DNA of 64,000 bases. It comes from Reyranellaceae bacterium (GTDB lineage Bacteria > Pseudomonadota > Alphaproteobacteria > Reyranellales > Reyranellaceae). Positions within the stretch are counted from its first letter, which is position 1. Every line of letters begins with the position of its first letter. The stretch is taken from assembly GCA_022844045.1 (NCBI GenBank), contig JALHMM010000008.1, forward strand, positions 1-64,000, written 5' to 3'. Below the pieces are notes generated by a model. The model saw only the letters and a program-made list of their open reading frames with translations, was not told the DNA's origin and did not search any database. A program made the position numbers and the translations under genes. Of the stretch, positions 8,422-16,905 are shown piece after piece.

Positions 8422-9101
8422 CAGCCACGCCCATCCAGATAATCGTGCAGCCAGTCCACCAAGTCTTCGGTCTGGTGATGGATCCAGTCCAGCGGCAGGC
8501 CTTGCGCGCGATGCGTGCTCTCGGGCGTGCGGATCCACACCGTGCGCATGCCCAGCGCATGCGCCGGCTTCAGGTTCACGGCGATGTCGTCGAGCATGAT
8601 GGCGCGCGTCGGATCGACGCCGTAGCGGCCGACGATGTCCCGATAGACCACCATCTCCGGCTTGGGCACGTAGTCGGCGGCGACGATGTCATAGATGCCC
8701 TCGAAATGATGCGCCACGCCCAGCCGCTCGAGCACCCGCTCGGCATGACGCACCGTGCCGTTGGTGAAGACGATCTTGCGGCCGGTGAGCTGCTTGAGCG
8801 CCGCGTCGAGCCGCGGGCTGGCGTCGACCGGCGCGTAGTCGATGTCGTGCACGTAGTCGAGGTACGGCTCCGGATCGACCTGGTGCAAGGTCATCAGCCC
8901 GCGCAACGAGGTGCCATGCGTCTTCCAGTAGTCCTTCTGGATACGCTTGGCCTCGTCGTAGTGCACGTCGAGCAGCTTGGAGATGAATTCCCCGATGCGC
9001 CGGTCGGTCTGCGCGAAGAGATCGCAGCGCGCCGGATACAGCGTGTTGTCGAGGTCGAAGAGCCAGGCGGCGGGCTGCTCGGTGGCGGTGGCAATCGTCA
9101 T
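8421..9101 (-). CDS. HAD-superfamily pyrimidine 5'-nucleotidase
   Basis: A predicted nucleotidase or phosphatase of 226 residues in the pyrimidine 5'-nucleotidase (SDT1/PHM8-like) group. Motif I is FDLDNTLYP (nucleophile Asp16, acid/base Asp18), motif II FTNGT, motif III Lys in VPKPEM, motif IV MLDDIAVN. A helical cap lies at about residues 25-90. In many alphaproteobacteria a gene of this type sits near dapD and argB, and the same holds here. The start ATG at 9101 is where homology begins. The gene is coupled to the PanE-like gene by a TGATG overlap. Confidence 0.9.
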   Translation of the reverse strand: MTIATATEQPAAWLFDLDNTLYPARCDLFAQTDRRIGEFISKLLDVHYDEAKRIQKDYWKTHGTSLRGLMTLHQVDPEPYLDYVHDIDYAPVDASPRLDAALKQLTGRKIVFTNGTVRHAERVLERLGVAHHFEGIYDIVAADYVPKPEMVVYRDIVGRYGVDPTRAIMLDDIAVNLKPAHALGMRTVWIRTPESTHRAQGLPLDWIHHQTEDLVDWLHDYLDGRG

Positions 9102-9150
9102 GGGCGCCCGCTCTAGCTGGTTGATCTGGTGTTGTCGAGGCCGGTCGGAA

Positions 9151-9801
9151 TCACCCGGCTTTCTGCCGGGAGCGACGCTCGTCCGCCGCCTCGAAATGAC
9201 TGATCTGGTCGGCCCGGGCCTTCTTGAAAGCGGGGCGATCAGTGGCCCGGGCCACATAGGCCTCGGTCGCCGGCCGATCCCCGAACGAGCGGACATCCGG
9301 AACCCGCAGCACGTCCGCCATCAGCAGGTCGGCGACGGTGAAGCGACCGGCCACCAGCCATTCGCGCTCGCTCAAAACCTTCTCGAGCTGGTCGAGGCGC
9401 AGGCTCATCCATCCAGTCAGCTGATTCTTCTCGGCGCCGGACACTTTCAGAAACCACCAGGGGACACTGACCATCTCGATCGAGTTGAGCGCGGCGATCG
9501 TCCACTGCCGTGTTTGCGCCTCGCCGACCGGATCAACCGGCATCAGCTTGTCGCTCTTGCCGGCCAGGTGCAGAAGCCCCGCGCCACTTTCGAACATCTC
9601 CAGCTCTCCGTCGTTCAGGAACGGAACCTGGCCGAATGGCTGGCGCGCGAGATGATTGGTCTCGCGGCCATCGAATGGAACCGTTCGGACCGCGTAGCTG
9701 AGGCCAGCTTCCTCGCACGCCCATCTCAGCCTCAGGTCACGCACCAAGCCGCGAGGGCCTTCGGGCACCCAGTCGTAGGTCCAGATGGTCAGTTCGCTCA
9801 T
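9151..9801 (-). CDS. Glutathione S-transferase family protein
   Basis: A 216-residue GST-fold protein with an N-terminal thioredoxin-like domain (1-80, including QVPFLNDG with the cis-Pro and MFESGAGLLHL) and a C-terminal helical domain (about 90-205, including the WLVAGRFTVADLLMADV capping motif). The substrate is unknown. The start is placed at the ATG at 9801, preceded by GGAAAGGAC, rather than a possible start 10 codons upstream. It shares the strand with the genes on both sides. Confidence 0.85.
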   Translation of the reverse strand: MSELTIWTYDWVPEGPRGLVRDLRLRWACEEAGLSYAVRTVPFDGRETNHLARQPFGQVPFLNDGELEMFESGAGLLHLAGKSDKLMPVDPVGEAQTRQWTIAALNSIEMVSVPWWFLKVSGAEKNQLTGWMSLRLDQLEKVLSEREWLVAGRFTVADLLMADVLRVPDVRSFGDRPATEAYVARATDRPAFKKARADQISHFEAADERRSRQKAG

Positions 9802-9827
9802 CGCAACAGTCCTTTCCGGCGCTGGCG

Positions 9828-10433
9828 TCACTGCTTCGAATCAACGGAGCGGTGCCTGCCGGTGACTCGCCGCACGACCGAGACGAATAGCCGGAAGATC
9901 TTGGGTAGCAGCCAGATCATCAGGCCGACGACGATGGTCAGCAGGATCAGGAAGACCACCGCGTTGGTGATCGCCAGCCACAGGCCGCCGACCACGGCGA
10001 CGTCCTCGGCGATGGAGAGGCCGATGCCGCTGCCCGGCACCGTGCTGGTGGCCGCGACGCGCGCGCTGGTCTTGGTGGCGTGGCTGCCGAAGGCGAGCGT
10101 GCCGCCGACCAGCGCGGCGGCGGCGATGATCGCCGGATCGGCGTCGCCCACGGCGGCGCCAGCCATCACCGCGCCGGCGGGGATGCGCAGGAAGGTATGG
10201 ATGAAGTCGTTGACGGTCTCGACCGCCGGGATCTTGTCGGCGAGGAAGTTGATGGCGTAGAGCACGCCGGCCAGCGCCAGGATCCACGGCGACTCCAGCG
10301 CCTGCAGGCTTTCGGGCAGGCGTACCGCGCCGACGCGGCCGGCGATACCGATGGTCAGCGCCGCGAGATACATGTTGATGCCGCTGGCCCAGCTGCCGCC
10401 GAGCGCGAGCGCCAGAGTGGCGATCGTATCCAT
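9828..10433 (-). CDS. DUF4126 domain-containing integral membrane protein
   Basis: A 201-residue hydrophobic protein with about five transmembrane helices (around 5-35, 48-70, 85-115, 140-165 and 160-185) and a basic C-terminal tail. It carries the DUF4126 pattern (SWASGINMYLAAL near the N-terminus, VETVNDFIHTF in the middle). Function unknown. It begins 4 bp after the recR stop on the same strand, so it is almost certainly the last gene of the dnaX-ybaB-recR transcript. Confidence 0.8.
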   Translation of the reverse strand: MDTIATLALALGGSWASGINMYLAALTIGIAGRVGAVRLPESLQALESPWILALAGVLYAINFLADKIPAVETVNDFIHTFLRIPAGAVMAGAAVGDADPAIIAAAALVGGTLAFGSHATKTSARVAATSTVPGSGIGLSIAEDVAVVGGLWLAITNAVVFLILLTIVVGLMIWLLPKIFRLFVSVVRRVTGRHRSVDSKQ

Positions 10434-10437
10434 GGCG

Positions 10438-11034
10438 CTACATCGCCCGCCGCGCCTTGAGCGCGGCCGCCAGCGTGCCCTCGTCGAGATAGTCGAGCTC
10501 GCCGCCCACCGGCACGCCATGCGCGAGACGCGAGACCTTGATGCCCTCGATCTCGGCCAGCCGGTCGGCGAGGTAGTGCGCCGTGGTCTGGCCGTCGACC
10601 GTGGCGTTGGTGGCGAGGATCACCTCGCGCACCGCGCCGTTGCGCGCGCGGCGCATCAGGCCGGCGATGTTGAGATCCTCGGGCCCGACACCATCGAGCG
10701 CCGAGAGCGTGCCACCGAGCACGTGATAGCCGCCGGCGAAGACGCGGCCGCGTTCCAGCGCCCACAGATCGGCGACGTCCTCGACGACGCAGATCAGCGT
10801 GGCGTCGCGGCGCGTGTCGCTGCACACCACGCAGGGATCGGCGGTGTCGAGGTTGCCGCAGACCGAGCAGGTGCGGATCGCCTCGGCGGCGCGACCGATC
10901 GCCTGCGCCAGCGGCGTCATCAGCGCCTCGCGCTTCTTCAGCAAGTGCAGCGCAGCGCGCCGCGCCGAGCGCGGCCCCAGTCCCGGCAGCTTGGCCAGCA
11001 GCTGGATCAGCCGATCGATCTCGGGGCCGGTCAT
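10438..11034 (-). CDS. recR: Recombination mediator protein RecR
   Basis: Acts with RecF and RecO to load RecA at gaps in DNA. The 198-residue product has the N-terminal helix-hairpin-helix ([17 protein letters not shown]), a four-Cys zinc finger ([16 protein letters not shown]), a Toprim domain ([15 protein letters not shown] through [17 protein letters not shown]) and a C-terminal Walker-B-like region. The length matches the family. It lies downstream of ybaB, separated by a copy of the family A palindromic repeat. Confidence 0.97.
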   Translation of the reverse strand: MTGPEIDRLIQLLAKLPGLGPRSARRAALHLLKKREALMTPLAQAIGRAAEAIRTCSVCGNLDTADPCVVCSDTRRDATLICVVEDVADLWALERGRVFAGGYHVLGGTLSALDGVGPEDLNIAGLMRRARNGAVREVILATNATVDGQTTAHYLADRLAEIEGIKVSRLAHGVPVGGELDYLDEGTLAAALKARRAM

Positions 11035-11065
11035 CGGCGAGTCAGCACGGGTATGATCGTGAACT

Positions 11066-11195
11066 CTACCTTCCCCCGGAGGGGGAAGGTGGCGCGCGCA
11101 GCGCGACGGATGGGGGATGCCTCAACGACATCGACGTCCGTCTTCGACATCCCCCATCCGCCCTTCGGGCACCTTCCCTCTCCGGGGGAAGGTAG
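11066..11195. repeat. Palindromic intergenic repeat, family A, copy 2
   Basis: Begins with the hairpin ACCTTCCCCCGGAGGGGGAAGGT. It continues through GCGCGCAGCGCG and GGATGGGGGATG, then the complementary half CGTCTTCGACATCCCCCATC, and closes with CCTTCCCTCTCCGGGGGAAGG. It lies inside the ybaB-recR intergenic gap of an otherwise compact operon, so a transcript reading through would carry a large secondary structure. Confidence 0.85.
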
Positions 11196-11209
11196 AACCG
11201 CATGGAGGC

Positions 11210-11542
11210 TCATCCCAGCTTGAAGCCCGGCGGCAGGGGCAGACCGCCGGTGATCGACTGCATCTGCTGCTGCGCCTCGGCCTCGACCTTGCCGCGCGCA
11301 TCGTTCATTGCCGCGACCAGCAGATCCTCGAGCACACCTTTCTCCGCCGGCACCAGCAATGAGCCGTCGATCTCGACGCGCCGCGCCTCTCCCTTGCCAT
11401 CGACGGTGACCTTCACCAGGCCGCCGCCGGAGCGGCCAGTGAGCTCCATGGCGGCAAGCTTGGCCTGCATCTCCGCCATCTTCTGCTGCATCTCCTGCGC
11501 CTGCTTCATCAGGGCGCCGAGATCCTTCAGTTGGCCGAACAT
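11210..11542 (-). CDS. YbaB/EbfC family nucleoid-associated protein
   Basis: A small DNA-binding protein (110 residues) that binds DNA as a tweezer-shaped dimer. The helical N-terminus is Gln/Met-rich (LMKQAQEMQQKMAEMQAKL) and is followed by the beta-sheet core (GLVKVTVDGKGEARRVEID) and a C-terminal helix ending in GGLPLPPGFKLG, the typical tail. It sits 9 bp after dnaX and before recR, the arrangement conserved in most bacteria. Confidence 0.96.
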   Translation of the reverse strand: MFGQLKDLGALMKQAQEMQQKMAEMQAKLAAMELTGRSGGGLVKVTVDGKGEARRVEIDGSLLVPAEKGVLEDLLVAAMNDARGKVEAEAQQQMQSITGGLPLPPGFKLG

Positions 11543-11551
11543 GGTGCGCCT

Positions 11552-13429
11552 CTAGAGATCGCCTTCGGGGATGTCGAAGTCGTCATAGGACAGTTCGCCG
11601 GGCTCGAACAGCGGCGGCTCAGCACCGTCGGCGGCCTCGGCGTTCATCGGCTGCGGCATCGGCGATGGCGCGGCCACGTCGTCGTCGGGGCCACGCACGT
11701 CCTGCAAGGTCGCGCCGGGAAACATCGCCATCGCCGCCTGGACCAGCGGATGCTCGAGCGCGCGCTGGCGACGGGCATCGCGGCTCGCGGCGCGGCGCGA
11801 TGCCAGCGTCGGCTCGCCCGCCTCGCTCGACACCGACACCATCCAGCGCTGACCGGTCCAGCGCGCCAGCGCCTCGGCGACCTTGGGCGCGAGATCGACC
11901 GGCGCCCGGTCGGTCGGCCGGAACTCCAGCCGGCCCGGCTCGCAGCGCACCGGATGGACATCGGTGCTCAGCGCCAGCGCCAGCCGCGCCTCGCGCTTGG
12001 TCTCGAACAGCGCCACGACCTCGGCGAAATCCTTGGGCTGCGGCTTGGGCGCGACAACCAGCGCCTCGGCGTCGAGGTCAACCGCGGCCTGCGCGACCAC
12101 GGCGTTGCTCACCGCCAACCGCGCGACCGGACCGCCAGCGGGTGCCCCCGATGCCGCACCGCGCGGTGACGCGGCGCTCGCGCTCATGCCACCGCCATTG
12201 CCCGGCGGCGGCGCCGAAGGCCTCGGCGGCGGCGCGCCGCCACCATCCTGCAGGGCTTTCAGCGCGTCGGCGGGCGTCGGCAGATCGGCGGCGTAGCACA
12301 GGCGGATCAGCGTCATCTCGGCGGCGCGGATCGGCGAATGGGCGTGCTGCGTCTCCTGCAGGCCCTTCAGCAACATCTGCCAGGCGCGCGTCAGGTGGGC
12401 CATGGCGAGCTTGCCAGCCATGTCGCGCCCACGCGTACGCTCCAGCTCCGGCGCGGCTTCGGCCGATTCGGGCACGACCTTCAGCCGCGTCAGCCAGTGC
12501 GCCAGCTCGAGCATGTCCTGCAGCACGACGACGGGATCGGCGCCCGAATCGTACATGCCGCCCAGCGTCTTGAGCGCCGCCTGGGCGTCGCCGCGCATCA
12601 CCTGGTCGAACAGCTCGAAGACCAGGCCACGATCGGCCAGGCCCAGCATGTCGCGCACCTGCGCCGCGTCGACCACGCCGCCGCCATGGGCAATGGCCTG
12701 GTCGAGCAGGCTCAGGCCATCGCGCACCGAGCCGTCGGCGGCGGTGGCGATCAGGCGCAGCGCCTCGGGCGCGATCTCGACCTTCTCGCTCTCCGCCACG
12801 CGCGCGAAATGCGCGGTCAGCGCCTCGACCGGCACGCGGCGCAGGTCGAAGCGCTGGCAGCGCGACAGCACCGTCACCGGCACCTTGCGGATCTCGGTCG
12901 TGGCGAAGACGAACTTCACATGCGGCGGCGGTTCCTCCAGGGTCTTCAGCAGGCCGTTGAAGGCCGCCGTCGACAGCATGTGGACCTCGTCGATGATGTA
13001 GACCTTGTAGCGCGCCGAGACCGGGCGATAGCGCACGCCCTCGATCAGCTCGCGGATGTCGTTGATGCCGGTGCGGCTGGCGGCGTCCATCTCGATGACG
13101 TCGACATGGCGATCCTCGGTGATCGCCACGCAGTTCCCGCAGACGCCGCAGGGATCCATGGTCGGTCCGCCCTTGCCGTCGGGCCCGACGCAGTTCAGCG
13201 CCTTGGCGACGATGCGGGCGGTGGTGGTCTTGCCGACCCCGCGCACGCCGGTGAGCATGAAGGCGTGCGCCAGGCGGCCGGCATCGAGCGCGTTGCGCAA
13301 GGTGCGCACCATCGCTTCCTGGCCGACCAGCGTCGAGAAATCGGTGGGACGGTATTTGCGCGCCAGCACCCGGTAATGGGTGTTGTCGTCGGAAACGGGC
13401 GCGGGGGTGTCGAGCGGGGCGTCGGCCAT
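11552..13429 (-). CDS. dnaX: DNA polymerase III subunit gamma/tau
   Basis: The AAA+ motor of the clamp loader. The 625-residue protein has Walker A GVRGVGKTT (about residues 60-68), a zinc module with Cys residues in CVGPDGKG...DPCGVCGNC, Walker B DEVHMLS, sensor I (FATTEIRKVP) and an SRC finger (LSRCQRFDLRR). A Pro/Ala/Gly-rich linker (about 385-440) leads to the tau C-terminal region, which binds the polymerase alpha subunit in other species. The start at 13429 fits the family; the SRP RNA gene lies 51 bp upstream on the same strand. I see no obvious A-rich slippery site for frameshifting, but did not check exhaustively. Confidence 0.97.
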   Translation of the reverse strand: MADAPLDTPAPVSDDNTHYRVLARKYRPTDFSTLVGQEAMVRTLRNALDAGRLAHAFMLTGVRGVGKTTTARIVAKALNCVGPDGKGGPTMDPCGVCGNCVAITEDRHVDVIEMDAASRTGINDIRELIEGVRYRPVSARYKVYIIDEVHMLSTAAFNGLLKTLEEPPPHVKFVFATTEIRKVPVTVLSRCQRFDLRRVPVEALTAHFARVAESEKVEIAPEALRLIATAADGSVRDGLSLLDQAIAHGGGVVDAAQVRDMLGLADRGLVFELFDQVMRGDAQAALKTLGGMYDSGADPVVVLQDMLELAHWLTRLKVVPESAEAAPELERTRGRDMAGKLAMAHLTRAWQMLLKGLQETQHAHSPIRAAEMTLIRLCYAADLPTPADALKALQDGGGAPPPRPSAPPPGNGGGMSASAASPRGAASGAPAGGPVARLAVSNAVVAQAAVDLDAEALVVAPKPQPKDFAEVVALFETKREARLALALSTDVHPVRCEPGRLEFRPTDRAPVDLAPKVAEALARWTGQRWMVSVSSEAGEPTLASRRAASRDARRQRALEHPLVQAAMAMFPGATLQDVRGPDDDVAAPSPMPQPMNAEAADGAEPPLFEPGELSYDDFDIPEGDL

Positions 13430-13480
13430 GATCAGGGGCGCCTCGCGGCGTGTGCCCTGCCTCGTCGGCGAGGGCGAGGT

Positions 13481-13573
13481 GGGAGACCGGACACGACCCG
13501 CAGCGAATTCGTTACGGCTGCTTCCTTCCGGACCTGACCGGGTTGGCGAAGACTACGTCCACGCCGGCCTCCC
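13481..13573 (-). ncRNA. ffs: Signal recognition particle RNA, bacterial small (4.5S) type
   Basis: Read on the minus strand, the centre contains the invariant SRP domain IV loop GGTCAGGTCCGGAAGGAAGC followed by AGCC, flanked by pairing arms. The ends GGGAGGCCGG and CCGGTCTCCC pair fully, with one G-U, closing a single long hairpin of 93 nt. It works with Ffh in co-translational membrane targeting. Position just upstream of dnaX is common in alphaproteobacteria. The ends are set from the terminal helix and could be off by a few bases. Confidence 0.95.
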
Positions 13574-13579
13574 AAAGCG

Positions 13580-13610
13580 GTTATATCAGGACTCGGGCGC
13601 GGACTCGCAA
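13580..13610 (-). promoter_or_regulatory. Predicted promoter of the SRP RNA gene
   Basis: On the minus strand TATAAC (13585-13580) lies six bases before the first G of the SRP RNA, an ideal -10 distance. TTGCGA (13610-13605) is a possible -35, but its 19-bp spacing is long. The -10 is credible; the -35 is tentative. Confidence 0.55.
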
Positions 13611-13645
13611 GGCCCGAATCCGGCCGGTTTGCCACAGGCCCAAAT

Positions 13646-15694
13646 CTAGCCCCGGGGCGGCTTTGGCTGGCTGGGTGTGGTGCTCTCCGGTTTGCCGATG
13701 GTCGGCGCCGGCTCCGGTGGGTTGCCGGGGGCCGGCGCGGAGGGCGGAGCCGCCTTGACCTCGGTGGCGCGGCCGCCGAGGTGCCTGGCCAGAAACGTCT
13801 CGACCTTGGCGAAGAAGATCAGCCGGTTCTCCGAGCGCCCGAGGCTATGGCCCTCGTTCTCGAACAGATGGAACTCCACCGGCTTGCCCAACGCCCGCGC
13901 CGCGCCATAGAAGCGCTCGCTCTGGTCCTTGCGCACGCGCACGTCGTTGGCGCCGTGCGTGATCAGCATCGGCCGCTCGAGCTTGTGCACATGCGCCAGC
14001 GGCGAGCGCTGCCACATCGCGGCCCGGCCCTCGACGGTGTTGGACGGGCCGAGATAGCGGTTCCAACGGCTGCGGTCCCAGTACTCCGGCACCAGGTCGA
14101 TGAAGGCCGGCAGGTCGGTGATGCCGACATTGGCCACGCCGGCGGCGAACTGCGTCGGCGTACGGGTCATGCCGACGAAGGTGGCGTAGCCGCCGTAGGA
14201 GCTGCCCATCAGCGCGATCTTCGCCGGATCGGCGATGCCCTGGGCGATCAGCCACTTCACGCCATCGTCGACGTCGTCCTGCATCTTGCCGCCGAGCTCA
14301 CCGATGCCGGCGCGCAGATGGGCGCGGCCGTAGCCATTGGAGCCGCGGTAGTTCACCTGCAGCACGGCATAGCCGCGATTGGCGAGGAATTGCGCCGTGG
14401 TGCCCAGCGTCCCGTAGTCGCGCAGCCAAGGCCCGCCATGCACCAGAACCACCGCCGGGAGGTTCTTGCCCGGCGCGCCCGCCGGCAGGGTGAGATAGCC
14501 GTTGATCGACAGACCGTCGCGCGCCTTGTACTCGATCGGCGTGATTGGCGACATGGACTCGCGATAGGCATCCCAAGACCCCGCCGTGAGCAGGGTGCGC
14601 TCCTTGTTCTGCGCGTCGTAGAGGATGGTACGCGTGGCGCTGCCCTTGCTCTGCACGCCCAGCACGAACCAGCGCATGGCGTAGTCGTGGCTCTGGACGG
14701 TCACCACGTCGGCGCCGCCATCGCCCCCGATCGCCGCCAGATCGGGGCCGATGCCGCCGCCGAAGCCATGCAGACGCTGCCGGTCCGGCCACTGGATCGC
14801 CAGCACCGGCTCGCGCGTCTCGGTGTTGAACCAGAAACTGTCGACATCGACCTTGGGATCGGCGTGCATCACCGTCTCGGCGCCGGTCCTGAGGTTCAGC
14901 CGCACCACCGCCTGGCGATCGCGGCCGCGATTGGACAGCGCCCACACCACCTCCTCGTCGGCCGCGATGTCGACGATGGTGACCTGCTCGTCCCATTCCA
15001 TGTCGAAGGCGCGCGCGCAGGTCGTGACGGCGCCGGGGCAGAACTCGAAGGCGCGCTTGCCGTCGGCGCCAGCACGCAGGTTGCGCGCCGCCAGCCGCGC
15101 CTTGCGGTCGAAATAGGCGCGATCGACGTTGCCGGGATTGCGCTCGTGCAGCACCGGCGTCAGGTCGCCGCTCAGCGGCAGGCGATAAGCGTCGAAGACG
15201 CGTCGGTCGCGGCGGTTGCTGAAGATCAGCACCTCGTCGCCGTCGAGGCGCGTGGTCAGGACATAGTTGGCTGTGCCCGCCCAGGGCGTCACGTTCTTGG
15301 GCGGCGCGGTCGGGCTTTGCGTATCGACGATCCAGATCTGCGTGTTCTCGTTACCGCCATTGTCGAGCGCGTAACGCAGCCGGCGGCTATCGGGCAGCCA
15401 GCGGAAGTTCGACGAGCCGGTGGGCGTGCGCACGACCACGGGGTCGCCGCCGGCCATCGGCCGCACGTGGATCTGCGAGCGCCCGGCATGGCGCTGCGAC
15501 CAGGCCAGCCATTTGCCGTCGGGCGAGATCTGGAAGTTGGTGCGCGTGTCGGTGTCGTCGCCGGCGATCAGGGCGAGCGGCAGCAGCGGCGGCAGCTTCG
15601 CGTCCTTCAATGTCGGATGGGTCTGCGCCGCGGCCACGCCGGCCAGCAGCAGCCACGCCAACGCCAGCCATGCGATCGCACGGAACCTTGCCAC
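13646..15694 (-). CDS. Secreted S9 family peptidase (prolyl oligopeptidase/dipeptidyl peptidase type)
   Basis: A serine peptidase of 682 residues, probably periplasmic. The N-terminal signal peptide (RFRAIAWLALAWLLLAGVAAA-Q) is followed by a beta-propeller-like region (about 40-400, with TolB-type segments such as QISPDGKWLAWS) and a C-terminal alpha/beta hydrolase domain. The triad is Ser in GSSYGGYA, Asp in HGANDVRV and His in NEGHSLG; a HGGP oxyanion segment is also present. I choose the GTG at 15694, which has GGAGAG at good spacing, over an upstream ATG 13 codons earlier. The C-terminal tail is Pro-rich. It lies alone between nudC (divergent) and the SRP RNA. Confidence 0.92.
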   Translation of the reverse strand: MARFRAIAWLALAWLLLAGVAAAQTHPTLKDAKLPPLLPLALIAGDDTDTRTNFQISPDGKWLAWSQRHAGRSQIHVRPMAGGDPVVVRTPTGSSNFRWLPDSRRLRYALDNGGNENTQIWIVDTQSPTAPPKNVTPWAGTANYVLTTRLDGDEVLIFSNRRDRRVFDAYRLPLSGDLTPVLHERNPGNVDRAYFDRKARLAARNLRAGADGKRAFEFCPGAVTTCARAFDMEWDEQVTIVDIAADEEVVWALSNRGRDRQAVVRLNLRTGAETVMHADPKVDVDSFWFNTETREPVLAIQWPDRQRLHGFGGGIGPDLAAIGGDGGADVVTVQSHDYAMRWFVLGVQSKGSATRTILYDAQNKERTLLTAGSWDAYRESMSPITPIEYKARDGLSINGYLTLPAGAPGKNLPAVVLVHGGPWLRDYGTLGTTAQFLANRGYAVLQVNYRGSNGYGRAHLRAGIGELGGKMQDDVDDGVKWLIAQGIADPAKIALMGSSYGGYATFVGMTRTPTQFAAGVANVGITDLPAFIDLVPEYWDRSRWNRYLGPSNTVEGRAAMWQRSPLAHVHKLERPMLITHGANDVRVRKDQSERFYGAARALGKPVEFHLFENEGHSLGRSENRLIFFAKVETFLARHLGGRATEVKAAPPSAPAPGNPPEPAPTIGKPESTTPSQPKPPRG

Positions 15695-15813
15695 GGACGT
15701 CTCTCCTGCAATGGGCGTCCGCCATCCTAGCATGGCGGCACCGGTTGAAGCGCGCCGTACGGGGTGCCATTGTCCGGCCCGAACCCGAGAACAAGACAGC
15801 GGAAATACGCCCG

Positions 15814-16737
15814 ATGCGCCGCAATCCCTATTCGAGCGCCGAGATCGACCGCGCCTCGCACCGCCGCGAGATCGATGACGACATCGAGGATCTGCTCGTC
15901 GCGACCAAGACCCGTTTCATCCCGGTCGACAGCGAGCGCAACCTGATCGACAAGCGCGGCAAGCCGTCGGCCGTCTTCATCCAGGGCATGATGGCGCGCG
16001 CCATCATCCGCGGCGGCTCGCATCCGATCTTCCTCGGCCTGGTCGAGGGCGAGGCGTACTTCGCGCTCGACGTCACCGGCTTCGACATGCCGATCGACGG
16101 GCTGGGCGAGTTCATGGACCTGCGCCAGGTCGGCCCCCTGCTCTTCGCCCGCGAAGGCTCGCTGCTGGCCTATGCGCGGGGCATGACCTACTGGCACCGC
16201 CGGCACAAATTCTGCGGCGTCTGCGGCGCGCCCACGCGGGTCGCCAAGGCCGGCCACGAGCGCGTCTGCACCAATGAATCCTGCAAGGCGCAGCACTTCC
16301 CGCGCACCGACCCGGCGGTGATCATGCTGGTGCATCACGGCGATCACTGCATGCTGGGCCGCGGCAAGCATTTCCCCGCGGGCATGCATTCGACCCTGGC
16401 CGGCTTCGTCGAGCCGGGCGAAAGCTTCGAGGACGCGGTGGCGCGCGAGATCTACGAGGAGGTCAAGGTCAAGGTCAGCGCCGTGACCTACCACTCCTCG
16501 CAGCCCTGGCCATTCCCCGCCTCGGTCATGATCGGCTTCCACGCCGAGGCCGCGAGCATGGATTTCGAGGTCAACAAGGAGGAGCTCGACACCGCGCGCT
16601 GGTTCCATCGCGACGAGCTGCGCGAGGAGAACCTGCCCAAGGACGGCTCCTTCTTCATGCCGCGCCGCGATTCGATCGCGCGCCGCCTGATCGAGAACTG
16701 GCTCGGCCACGAGGCCGGACCTGGGCCCAATGGCTGA
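15814..16737 (+). CDS. nudC: NAD(+) diphosphatase / NAD-decapping Nudix hydrolase NudC
   Basis: Hydrolyses NAD(H) to NMN(H) and AMP and removes NAD caps from RNA in characterised members. The 307-residue protein has an N-terminal domain, a zinc ribbon (CGVCGAP...CTNESC), the Nudix box GFVEPGE...REIYEEV and the NudC-specific SQPWPFPAS just after it. The start at 15814 gives the usual family length; the frame is open upstream but has no better site. It is divergent from the S9 peptidase and followed by a family A repeat. Confidence 0.95.
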   Translation: MRRNPYSSAEIDRASHRREIDDDIEDLLVATKTRFIPVDSERNLIDKRGKPSAVFIQGMMARAIIRGGSHPIFLGLVEGEAYFALDVTGFDMPIDGLGEFMDLRQVGPLLFAREGSLLAYARGMTYWHRRHKFCGVCGAPTRVAKAGHERVCTNESCKAQHFPRTDPAVIMLVHHGDHCMLGRGKHFPAGMHSTLAGFVEPGESFEDAVAREIYEEVKVKVSAVTYHSSQPWPFPASVMIGFHAEAASMDFEVNKEELDTARWFHRDELREENLPKDGSFFMPRRDSIARRLIENWLGHEAGPGPNG

Positions 16738-16748
16738 GGGGTTCAATT

Positions 16749-16878
16749 CTACCTTCCCCTGGAGGGGGAAGGTGGCGCGCGAAGCGCGACGGATGGGGGA
16801 TGCCTCAACACACACCGATGTCCGTCTTCGACATCCCCCTTCCGCCCTTCGGGCATCTTCCCCCTCCGGGGGAAGGTA
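16749..16878. repeat. Palindromic intergenic repeat, family A, copy 3
   Basis: Nearly the same sequence and length as copy 2, with the terminal hairpin CCTTCCCCTGGAGGGGGAAGG at one end and CTTCCCCCTCCGGGGGAAGG at the other. It differs by a few substitutions in the loop. It fills the gap between nudC and the flavin oxidoreductase gene and ends 28 bp before the latter's start. Confidence 0.85.
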
Positions 16879-16905
16879 AAGACCAAGGCAAACGGAGATC
16901 ACTTG

